From an uncultured Desulfovibrio sp. (lineage in GTDB: Bacteria; Desulfobacterota; Desulfovibrionia; Desulfovibrionales; Desulfovibrionaceae): DNA of 36,354 bases. Below the pieces are notes generated by a model, which was not told where the DNA came from, did not search any database, and saw only the letters and a list, made by a program, of their open reading frames with translations. The first letter of the stretch is position 1; each line of letters begins with the position of its first letter. Shown one piece after another: positions 29,571 through 36,354 of this stretch. Where the stretch lies: NCBI RefSeq assembly GCF_949282365.1, contig NZ_CASDOY010000014.1:1-36354 (forward strand). The letters are read 5' to 3'. A program made the translations under genes and the position numbers.

Positions 29571-30965
29571 ATGTCTGCATACGAGCTGCCTGCATGGCTT
29601 GACACCCGGTTCATCGAAAACGCGCTCAGTCGTACGGCTGCACCGGACAAGGCGGAGCTTCGGGATATCCTGGACAAATCTCTGGCTCTGAAGTCGCTGA
29701 CCATCCAGGAGGCGACGGCGCTCATGCGGGTGACGGATCCCGACGATGTCGCCCTGATGATGAAGACCGCGGACGAGGTCAAGCAGAAGGTCTACGGTGA
29801 CCGCATCGTGCTGACCGCGCCGCTGCACATCTCCAACCACTGCGGCAGCGAGTGCCTCTACTGCGCCAACCGCAAGAGCAATACGCTCATCCAGCGCAAG
29901 TACATGACCTCGCCCGAGATGCGCGAGGCCGCCGGCAAGCTGATCCGGCAGGGGCACAAGCGCGTGGTGCTGGTCTCGGGCCAGCTGCCCAATGCCGATG
30001 TGGAATACCTGGCCGAAGCCATCAGCATCCTGTACACCCTGTTCGACGGCCGGGGCGAAGTGCGCCGCGTCAACGTCAACGTGGGGCCGCTGAGCGCCGA
30101 CCAGTACAGCGTGCTGCTGGACGCCGATGTGGGCAACGTCCTGATCTATCAGGACACCTATCATCCCGACTATTACAAGGCCGCCCATGTGGCCGGGCCC
30201 AAGAGCCATTACGAAAAGCGCCTCAATGCTCCCGAGGTGGCCCTGGGCGCCGGTGTGCGCGATGTGGGCCTGGGCCTGCTGCTGGGCCTGGCCCCCTGGC
30301 AGTTCGACGTGCTGGCCATCATGCTGCACATGGCCCACCTCAACCGCCTGTTCGGGGCCGGCGGCCATACCATCAGCATGTTCCGCCTGCGCCGCGCGCC
30401 GGGCAGCCTCTTCGTGCCGCCGCATCCGCTTTCCGACGACGAATTCCTGCGCTGCGTGACCATCATGCGCCTGGCCGCGCCCTATGCGGGCCTCGTGGTC
30501 ACCACGCGCGAGCCTGCCGGCCTGTGGCGCGACGCCTGCAGTCGCGGCGTCTCCCAGGTCTTCACGGGCAGCGTGGGCGGCGCCTACGAGACCTGGAGCG
30601 ACAAGCCCGGCCCCGACGGCATCCCCTTCCCCGTGGGCGAAGACACCCACCTGGACGAAGTGGTCCGCTTCCTCATGGAAGAAGTGGGGCACCTGCCGTC
30701 CTTCTGCACCGCCTGTCCCCGTCTGGGCCGCAGCGGTGCGGAATTCATGGGCATGGTGCGCGAATGCGGCATGCGCAGCCAGTGCGGGCCCAATTCCATC
30801 GCGTCGTTCGAGGAATTCCTGATCAACTACGCCACGCCCTATACCCGCGAGGTGGGCGAGCGCCTGATCTCCAGCAAGCTCCCGCAGATGAGCGAGGTGG
30901 AACGGGGCGCGGCGGAACGCCTGCTGCAGAAGGTGAAGTCGGGCCGCATGGACGAATTCATCTGA
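29571..30965 (+). CDS. hydG: [FeFe]-hydrogenase maturase HydG
   Basis: A 464-aa radical SAM tyrosine lyase that makes the Fe-CO-CN synthon of the H-cluster. The radical SAM cluster motif is C91-x3-C95-x2-C98, and the HydG-specific C-terminal motif C379-x2-C382-x22-C405, which holds the auxiliary [5Fe-5S] cluster, is complete. This distinguishes it from ThiH. The length fits HydG (about 470 aa). GGAAGGA precedes ATG 29571; the frame is open upstream without homology. It is alone here: hydE, hydF and the hydrogenase structural genes are not in the window. It ends with a strong intrinsic terminator at 31003-31049. It implies that the organism makes an [FeFe]-hydrogenase. Confidence 0.95.
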   Translation: MSAYELPAWLDTRFIENALSRTAAPDKAELRDILDKSLALKSLTIQEATALMRVTDPDDVALMMKTADEVKQKVYGDRIVLTAPLHISNHCGSECLYCANRKSNTLIQRKYMTSPEMREAAGKLIRQGHKRVVLVSGQLPNADVEYLAEAISILYTLFDGRGEVRRVNVNVGPLSADQYSVLLDADVGNVLIYQDTYHPDYYKAAHVAGPKSHYEKRLNAPEVALGAGVRDVGLGLLLGLAPWQFDVLAIMLHMAHLNRLFGAGGHTISMFRLRRAPGSLFVPPHPLSDDEFLRCVTIMRLAAPYAGLVVTTREPAGLWRDACSRGVSQVFTGSVGGAYETWSDKPGPDGIPFPVGEDTHLDEVVRFLMEEVGHLPSFCTACPRLGRSGAEFMGMVRECGMRSQCGPNSIASFEEFLINYATPYTREVGERLISSKLPQMSEVERGAAERLLQKVKSGRMDEFI

Positions 30966-31002
30966 CGGGGCAGCGGCCCGGGCCGCAGTCTCCAGCACAA
31001 GC

Positions 31003-31049
31003 GCCGCCACCGACTGCCGCAAGGCAGGCTGTGGCGGCTTTTCCTTTTT
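31003..31049 (+). terminator. hydG terminator
   Basis: GCCGCCAC (31003-31010) pairs with GTGGCGGC (31031-31038), an inner CTGCC/GGCAG stem carries a GCAA tetraloop, and TTTTCCTTTTT follows. It separates hydG from the large membrane protein gene and excludes a TTG start at 31048 for the latter. Confidence 0.93.
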
Positions 31050-31116
31050 GCCGGTACAGAGCGTTGATCCTGCCGTGCGCGCGGCGCAGGCGGGGAAGAG
31101 AACAAAGGGAGGCGCC

Positions 31117-34100
31117 GTGGCACCATTTGCTGACCGCATCTTTTTCGACAGGCAGGACAGGGACATCCTGGTGCTGGTCAACCGCATCCTTGAAGCGCCC
31201 AATGTGCCCTCGCGGGACAATCTCTTCAATCCCGAGCTGCACCCCCACGGCATCAAGGAGCTGGTCACCTCGCCGGCCTCCCGCATGGCCTATGCCGTCA
31301 TCAACCTGCTGCGCAATCTGGAGGTGGGCGGCTCCCGCGACCGCCTGCTGGCCCTGCAGACCCTGTACGACGAGGTGCTGACCAGCGCCCATTCGGCCCT
31401 GCGGCGCAACACGGCGCGCGCGCTCATGCAGATCATGAAGGACATGGTGCGCGCCCACGGCGACGAGACCCGGCAGCTCATGCTGGCGCACGACTTCCGC
31501 AATACGGCCCTGGGCACGCCGCGCATGGTGCGGCGCATGCTGGCCCGCTACCATCTGCCGGAGATGCCCGAAGCCTGGAACCAGCTGGCCTTCGACGATC
31601 ACGTCTACGACGTGAACACCAAGGGCCGCAAGACGCCCACCCACCTCATCATGGACGCCTGGATCAAGGGCCTGCGCTCCATCACGGTGGTCTACGACAA
31701 CAGCGTGGATCTGGAGGCGGCCACCGAGGTCATCCACGCCTCGGGCATCGTGGGCATCGCCGTGCGCATCGGGCTGGAGTTCAGCGTCCCCTTTTACGAC
31801 CGCTTCGTGAACATGGTCTGGATGCCGCGCGGCTTCAGTTCGGGCAAGGGCTTCCTGGACTTCCTGCGCGCTCCGCAGATGCAGGAGATGCTGGAAAAGG
31901 GCCGCGAGGTGCTGCACTGGCGGCGCGAGGTGGCCCTGCATACCCTGGAGGTCTGGAACGAGGACGAACGCCCCCTCCTGGAGGAGCGCTGGGGCGTCAC
32001 CGTGCCGCCCATGAGCCTGGAGGAGTTCCTGGATTTCGTGGGCCGCGGCCATGCCTCGCTGCTGCGCCTGGCGGAATACCTGCACCGTCACATCCAGCCC
32101 AGCCTGCGCGCCCGGGCCGGGATCCTGCGCGCCCGCGGCGATGATCCCGAGGCCCTGGAGGAACTGCGGCGTCTGGACAATCTGGGCCCTGACGACGTGC
32201 AGGCCCTGTGGCTGGATCCGGGCCGCAACCCGCGCATCCCCAATACGGAGCGGCCGGGGGCCTGCGACAACCTGCCGGAACTGATGCGCATGAGTGCCCA
32301 GGACCTGTCCGCCTATCTCGGCAGGCTCGCCACGGGCAACCGCCTGATCCTGGGCACCGAGGGACTGAGCGTCGAGGACGTGGTGGAGCTGCTCTGGGAC
32401 TGCGAGGGGCGCATCACCCATCTGGAGCTGTTCAACATGAAGAGCTGGGTGGAGGGGCATCTCAACAATATCGCGGCCATCAACGACCTGCAGCGCGTGC
32501 TCAACCAGGGCCTTGCCCCGCGCATGAAGCAGATGGTGCGCCAGATGATCCGGCAGATGGAGCTGCTGGGCGACGAGGAACGCCTGGAAAAGTTCCACGC
32601 CATCCTGCGCGACATCCCCAAGCTCTGGGCCGCCTACCGGCACGAGCCGCTCAAGTCGCGCCTGGGCAGCAATTCGGCCAGCCGCTCCCGCTCCTACGGC
32701 ATGGGCCTGGCCATCCGCGAGACCCTGCCGCGCCGGGCCCTGCAGCAGATGAAGAAGACCGGGCAGCGGCAGTCCGCCATCCCCATCTATTCGCCCGTGG
32801 AGGAGCAGATACGCTACAACGAGCCGGAAAACCCCTCGCCCGGGCAGCGCCTGCTGGCGCATCTGCGCTTTTTGCCCGGCTGCGCCCATCTGGGCATGGA
32901 GCGCCGCCGCGTCTGGCGCGCGGCCAGCGAGCATTGCCGCGTCAGCAAGCAGGGGAACCTGGTCAATCTGGGCGGCCTGAGCCCCTTCCGCGGCAACGGC
33001 CTGACCGACGCGCCCCGGCAGGAGGCCGTCAGGCCGGACCACCGCTACCTCAACAGCTCGCTGAGCAACTGGCTCAAGGTGCTGCTGGGCTTCGTGCCCG
33101 CCTTCGTCTCCTTCATCTATACGCAGGACTGGTGGTTCCTGGCTTGGTTCGGCACCTTCATCTGGTTCGGCATCACCGGCGTGCGCAACGTGGTTCAGAT
33201 GGTCATGGCCGCGCGCGGGGCCAAGCGCAGTACCCTGACCCACTGGCGCGAGCACGTCAGCGTCAGCCGCATCTGCGATTCGCTCATGTACACGGGCATC
33301 TCGGTGCTGCTGCTGGAGGTGATGGTCCGCGTCTGGCTGCTGGAGGACGGTTTCGGCGTGACCGTGGCGGAACGGCCGGTGCTGGTCTTCACGGTGCTGA
33401 ACATCGTCAACGGCTTCTACATCTTCGCGCACAACGTGTACCGCGGCTTCCCCCGCGAGGCGGCCATCGGCAACCTTTTCCGCAGTGCCCTGGCCATCCC
33501 GGTCTCGTCCCTGTACGACTTTTTGATGTTCCACAGCCTCCTGCTGGTGGGCATCGCCGATCCCCATCTCTACCTGATCCCCAGCGCCGCCGTCATCTCC
33601 AAGATGGCCTCGGACACCGTGGCGGCCATCATCGAAGGCTACGCCGACAGCCAGGTGAACCTGCGCATGCGCCGCTGGGACTATGAGAGCACCATCAAGC
33701 GCATCTTCGCCTGCTACACCCAGCTGGAGCTGCTCTTCCCGCGTGAGGACGCCCTGATCTGCCTGGCCCGGCCCGGCGGCCTGCGCGGCCGCGGCGGCGA
33801 GGAGGCCCTGCGCCTGGAGCGCCGCCTCATCATCTGCGCCCTGGACCTGATGTATTTCTGGTTCTACCAGCCGCGCGCCCAGGAGGCCTTCCGCCAGAAG
33901 ATCCGCTCCATGGCCGAGGCGGACAGGGCCGTGCTGCTCAGCGCCCAGCTGGTGCTGATGCGCGAGCGCGAAGTGAGCCAGTTCCTGGTGGACGGCCTGC
34001 TGGGGCGCAATTTCTCAAAGCCCCTGGCCTTCTTCCTGGACCGGCGCAAGGAATACCTGCGCCTCATGGCGCGCATCTGCATCCTTTCGAAGCCGCGCGA

Positions 34101-34146
34101 GGCAGCCGCCTGTCCGGTGGTGTTCGGCGAGGACAAAAAAAGTTGA
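31117..34146 (+). CDS. Large membrane protein with degenerate PHP-like domain, unknown function
   Basis: A 1009-aa protein that I do not recognise. The N-terminal 600 residues are soluble. A stretch at about 159-225 (DDHVYDVNTKGRKTPTHLI, DAWIKGLRSITVVYDN, GIAVRIGLEFSV) follows the PHP phosphoesterase pattern (HxH, TDH, G-E), but most metal ligands are replaced, so catalysis is doubtful. Residues about 645-850 hold five or six membrane segments (LLGFVPAFVSFIY, FLAWFGTFIWFGI, SLMYTGISVLLLEVMV and others), followed by a 160-residue helical tail. GTG 31117 is chosen because AAAGGGAGG ends four bases before it; a TTG at 31048 lies in the hydG terminator. It is flanked by terminator and promoter, so monocistronic. 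The PHP link is an inference by eye. Confidence 0.82.
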   Translation: MAPFADRIFFDRQDRDILVLVNRILEAPNVPSRDNLFNPELHPHGIKELVTSPASRMAYAVINLLRNLEVGGSRDRLLALQTLYDEVLTSAHSALRRNTARALMQIMKDMVRAHGDETRQLMLAHDFRNTALGTPRMVRRMLARYHLPEMPEAWNQLAFDDHVYDVNTKGRKTPTHLIMDAWIKGLRSITVVYDNSVDLEAATEVIHASGIVGIAVRIGLEFSVPFYDRFVNMVWMPRGFSSGKGFLDFLRAPQMQEMLEKGREVLHWRREVALHTLEVWNEDERPLLEERWGVTVPPMSLEEFLDFVGRGHASLLRLAEYLHRHIQPSLRARAGILRARGDDPEALEELRRLDNLGPDDVQALWLDPGRNPRIPNTERPGACDNLPELMRMSAQDLSAYLGRLATGNRLILGTEGLSVEDVVELLWDCEGRITHLELFNMKSWVEGHLNNIAAINDLQRVLNQGLAPRMKQMVRQMIRQMELLGDEERLEKFHAILRDIPKLWAAYRHEPLKSRLGSNSASRSRSYGMGLAIRETLPRRALQQMKKTGQRQSAIPIYSPVEEQIRYNEPENPSPGQRLLAHLRFLPGCAHLGMERRRVWRAASEHCRVSKQGNLVNLGGLSPFRGNGLTDAPRQEAVRPDHRYLNSSLSNWLKVLLGFVPAFVSFIYTQDWWFLAWFGTFIWFGITGVRNVVQMVMAARGAKRSTLTHWREHVSVSRICDSLMYTGISVLLLEVMVRVWLLEDGFGVTVAERPVLVFTVLNIVNGFYIFAHNVYRGFPREAAIGNLFRSALAIPVSSLYDFLMFHSLLLVGIADPHLYLIPSAAVISKMASDTVAAIIEGYADSQVNLRMRRWDYESTIKRIFACYTQLELLFPREDALICLARPGGLRGRGGEEALRLERRLIICALDLMYFWFYQPRAQEAFRQKIRSMAEADRAVLLSAQLVLMREREVSQFLVDGLLGRNFSKPLAFFLDRRKEYLRLMARICILSKPREAAACPVVFGEDKKS

Positions 34147-34166
34147 ATCTATTTCATAAAATCTAG

Positions 34167-34195
34167 TTGCCTTGGGAGAGCTGCTGGCGTATGTT
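34167..34195 (+). promoter_or_regulatory. adh promoter
   Basis: TTGCCT (34167-34172), exactly 17 nt, TATGTT (34190-34195), in an AT-rich gap of 134 nt. The leader to the ATG at 34281 would be about 80 nt. Confidence 0.6.
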
Positions 34196-34280
34196 GATTC
34201 TAGTACATCCATAAACGTTTCCAAACCGGGCCCGGACGGGGATCCAGACCGTTCGGACACCCAAACCAAGGAGTTGCATA

Positions 34281-35480
34281 ATGAGCACGGATGTCAAGAG
34301 CATGCATATGGGCCAGATCACGTCCTTCTTCATCCCCACCGTGACCCTGGTCGGCCAGAACTGCTCCACCCAGATCCCTGACCGCCTGAAAAGCCTCGGC
34401 GGCAAGAAACCCCTGATCGTCACCGACCAGGGCATCGTGGCCGTGGGCATCCTGAAGCAGATCACCAATATCCTTGACGCTGCCGGCATGCAGTATGCCG
34501 TGTACGACAAGACCGTGCCCAACCCCACCGACAACAACGTGGCCGAAGCCACCGAAGCCTACAAGAGCAACGGCTGTGACAGCCTGATCACCCTGGGCGG
34601 CGGTTCCTCCCATGACTGCGGCAAGGGCGTCGGCTTCGTGGTCGGCAACGGCGGCAAGATCCATGACTTCGAAGGCGTGGACAAGTCCAGCAAACCCTTC
34701 CCGCCCTATGTGGCCGTGAACACCACTGCCGGTACCGCCTCCGAAATGACCCGTTTCTGCATCATCACCGACACCTCCCGCAAGGTGAAAATGGCCATCG
34801 TCGACTGGCGCTGCACCCCCAGCGTGGCCATCGACGACCCGGTCCTGATGATGGGCATGCCTCCGTCCCTGACCGCCGCCACCGGCATGGACGCCCTGAC
34901 CCACGCCGTGGAAGCCTATGTTTCCACCGCCGCCACCCCCATGACCGACGCCTGCGCTGAAAAGGCCATGGAATACATCAACCGCTACCTGCGCCGCGCC
35001 GTTGCCAACGGCAAGGACATGGAAGCCCGCGAAGGCATGTGCTACGCCCAGTACCTGGCCGGTATGGCCTTCAACAACGCCAGCCTCGGCCATGTGCACG
35101 CCATGGCCCACCAGCTGGGCGGCTTCTACGACCTGCCGCACGGCGAATGCAACGCCATCCTGCTGCCCCACGTCTGCGAGTACAACCTGATCTCCAGCCG
35201 TCGCCGCTTTGGCCGCATCGCCAAACTGCTGGGCGAACGTGTGGACGGCCTGAGCCCCACCGACGCTTCGCAGGCCGCCATCAAGGCCATCCGCATCCTG
35301 TCCAAGGACGTGGGCATCCCGGAAGGCCTGGTGGCCCTGGGCAAGAGATACGGCAAGGAAGTCAAGGAAGAAGACATCCCCACCATGACCGCCAACGCCC
35401 AGAAGGACGCCTGCGGTCTGACCAACCCGCGCATCATGAGCGACGCCGCTGTGGCCGCCATCTACAAGGCCGCCCTGTAG
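34281..35480 (+). CDS. adh: Iron-dependent alcohol dehydrogenase
   Basis: A 399-aa cytosolic group III ADH oxidising short alcohols with NAD. The Fe ligands expected from family alignment are D204 and H208 (GMDALTHAVEAY), H273 (GHVHAMAH) and H287 (LPHGECNA); the 14-residue gap between the last two equals that in FucO. NAD-site GGGSSHDCGK and TTAGTASEMTRF are intact. AAGGAG precedes the ATG. Codon use is visibly more restricted than in neighbours, with repeated AAC, GGC, ATC and AAG, as in very highly expressed genes. Desulfovibrio species oxidise ethanol through such enzymes to feed sulfate reduction. It is monocistronic with a promoter and an 11-bp terminator. Confidence 0.96.
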   Translation: MSTDVKSMHMGQITSFFIPTVTLVGQNCSTQIPDRLKSLGGKKPLIVTDQGIVAVGILKQITNILDAAGMQYAVYDKTVPNPTDNNVAEATEAYKSNGCDSLITLGGGSSHDCGKGVGFVVGNGGKIHDFEGVDKSSKPFPPYVAVNTTAGTASEMTRFCIITDTSRKVKMAIVDWRCTPSVAIDDPVLMMGMPPSLTAATGMDALTHAVEAYVSTAATPMTDACAEKAMEYINRYLRRAVANGKDMEAREGMCYAQYLAGMAFNNASLGHVHAMAHQLGGFYDLPHGECNAILLPHVCEYNLISSRRRFGRIAKLLGERVDGLSPTDASQAAIKAIRILSKDVGIPEGLVALGKRYGKEVKEEDIPTMTANAQKDACGLTNPRIMSDAAVAAIYKAAL

Positions 35481-35504
35481 TCCTCGCCGCATAGCCGCAT
35501 ACCT

Positions 35505-35540
35505 AGGGCCCCCGGGAGACCGGGGGCCCTTTGCCGTTTT
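35505..35540 (+). terminator. adh terminator
   Basis: Perfect 11-bp stem AGGGCCCCCGG/CCGGGGGCCCT (35505-35515 with 35520-35530), GAGA tetraloop, then TTGCCGTTTT. It lies 24 nt after the adh stop. Confidence 0.92.
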
Positions 35541-35922
35541 CGGCGGGCGGCAGCCTGCCGGCATGCGGGGCCGGAAAGGGCGGCTGCGCGGCACGGGGAG
35601 GCCGCGGACGACGGCGGACGGGACAGCCTCGCGGGCCGCAGCGTCCTCCTGGCGGAGCAGGCTTCAAGGCAACGAGTTCCGGGGAGGGGAGAGCGCGCGG
35701 GGAGGGGCCAGCCGGGCCTGCCCGTTCCCGGGAGGTCCCCGCCAGTGGGCAGCGGTCCCGGGCGGGGAGGCAACACGTTCAGGCCGGCAGCCGCAGCGCC
35801 CTCAGGGCGGGCAGGTCCCGGTGCTGTCCGACCGTACCGCATGCGCGCGATGGGGCGGGGGCGACCGGCAAGGCCGTGCCTGCCGGCGGACGGACAGCTC
35901 TTGTGCGGCCGGATCGCCGTCC
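35541..35922. other. Spacer with G-quadruplex-like motif
   Basis: GC-rich, no supportable gene. GGGGAGGGG occurs twice (35681-35689 and 35699-35707) with a 9-nt loop, giving four G4 tracts that could form a quadruplex on the plus strand. A CGCCC/GGGCG hairpin lies at about 35800-35812. No clear terminator for the leftward peptidase gene is seen. Confidence 0.55.
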
Positions 35923-36354
35923 CTATGCGAACAGCTGCGGCCGGGCCGCGCGGCAGACGGCGGCGGCCACGGCGTCAGCGGCCAGAGCGCCCAGCAGGTT
36001 TTCGTTCCAGGGGCCGTGGCCTTCGGGCAGGGGCTGCTGGCTGGCCAGGGCGAAGACGATATCGCCATCGAAGAGCAGATGGGCCGGGATGATGTGCCGG
36101 GCCAGTCCGGTGGCGGCCATGCGGGCCAGGCGGCTGCACCGGGTCTTGTCCAGGGGCACGTTGGTGGCCACCACGGTGAGCACGGTATTGCCCGCGGGGA
36201 TCTCCCCGGCCAGTGCATCCAGGGCCTGCTCATGGGGCACGGGCCTGCCGTCGGCATGGCGGCCCCCGGCCAGGAAACGGCCCCGGGCGTCATAGACGTT
36301 GCCCAGGGCGTTGAGGACCACCAGCGCCGCCACCTGCAGGCCCCGGTGCTCCAG
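35923..36354 (-). CDS. P1 family (S58, DmpA-like) peptidase, C-terminal part
   Basis: The last 143 codons of a minus-strand gene whose start lies beyond the right window edge; the frame is open to base 36354. The visible part matches the C-terminal section of the DmpA/P1 aminopeptidase family, Ntn-like hydrolases that cut themselves into alpha and beta chains. VAALVVLNALGNVYD precedes the self-cleavage region, GNTVLTVVATNVPLDKTRCSRLARMAATGLARHI follows, and FDGDIVFALAS is near the end. By alignment the beta-chain nucleophile would be the Thr of GNT, where DmpA has Ser; this is a cautious reading. Substrates of this family are N-terminal amino acids or beta-peptides. It is convergent with adh. 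Confidence 0.85.
   Translation of the reverse strand: MEHRGLQVAALVVLNALGNVYDARGRFLAGGRHADGRPVPHEQALDALAGEIPAGNTVLTVVATNVPLDKTRCSRLARMAATGLARHIIPAHLLFDGDIVFALASQQPLPEGHGPWNENLLGALAADAVAAAVCRAARPQLFA

Noticed and set aside
29469..31286. 605-codon minus-strand frame
   Set aside because: Antisense shadow of hydG running through its terminator.
30958..33567. 869-codon minus-strand open frame
   Set aside because: Antisense to the large membrane protein gene; the plus-strand frame has a good ribosome site, membrane segments and full length.
34180..34200. Sigma-54 promoter for adh (TGGC...TTGA)
   Set aside because: The distance between the GG and GC-type elements is too short, and a 17-nt spaced sigma-70 pair overlaps it.
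35531..36295. 254-codon plus-strand frame at the right end
   Set aside because: Begins in the adh terminator region and is antisense to the P1-family peptidase, which has clear family motifs.

Overview
The window reads as a GC-rich chromosomal segment from a Desulfovibrionaceae member (sulfate reducer, Desulfovibrio-like). The evidence is a flavodoxin with the Desulfovibrio W60/Y98 FMN site, an adenylate kinase with the C-x5-H-x15-C-x2-C metal LID described for Desulfovibrio gigas, the [FeFe]-hydrogenase maturase HydG, a two-gene SUF system and a very strongly codon-biased iron alcohol dehydrogenase. The genus is an inference from protein features; no rRNA is present. No phage, transposase or cas gene is visible.

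Layout. 1-2.5 kb: tadA, a membrane-fused spermidine-synthase-like protein and a small PC4-like protein. 3.1-9.8 kb: a two-gene signalling operon with an ATGA overlap, made of a 1364-aa GGDEF/PAS/GAF/EAL protein and a CheB-CheR-PAS hybrid. 10.0-13.7 kb (minus strand): a tRNA with anticodon CAU (probably Ile2), a minimal sufCB operon with a small partner gene, and adk. 13.9-17.8 kb (minus): a large AsmA-like envelope protein and a membrane-anchored coiled-coil protein. 17.9-23.2 kb (plus): an orphan radical SAM enzyme, flavodoxin, galE and a secreted MsrB-MsrA fusion. 23.5-26.8 kb: an MFS transporter (minus), a degenerate CRISPR-like array, then overlapping lipB-lipA. 27.2-36.4 kb: a small exported protein, a 69-bp tandem repeat inside inverted repeats, an orphan BMP-type binding protein, hydG, a 1009-aa membrane protein with a degenerate PHP-like region, an Fe-ADH, and the 3' part of a P1-family (S58) peptidase running off the right edge.

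Themes. Several genes serve anaerobic Fe-S and redox metabolism (SufCB, LipA, HydG, radical SAM, flavodoxin, Fe-ADH). Flavodoxin carries a Fur-like palindrome at its start site, and msrBA has a perfect palindrome over its promoter. The c-di-GMP protein also has a perfect palindrome over an extended -10.

The most unusual non-coding structure is at 24889-25221: six diverged 29-nt repeats at 59-62 nt pitch with five unrelated 30-33 nt spacers, the geometry of a type I-E CRISPR array, without cas genes. The most unusual coding unit is the 1009-aa protein at 31117-34146. All assignments were made by eye from motifs; no database search was run.
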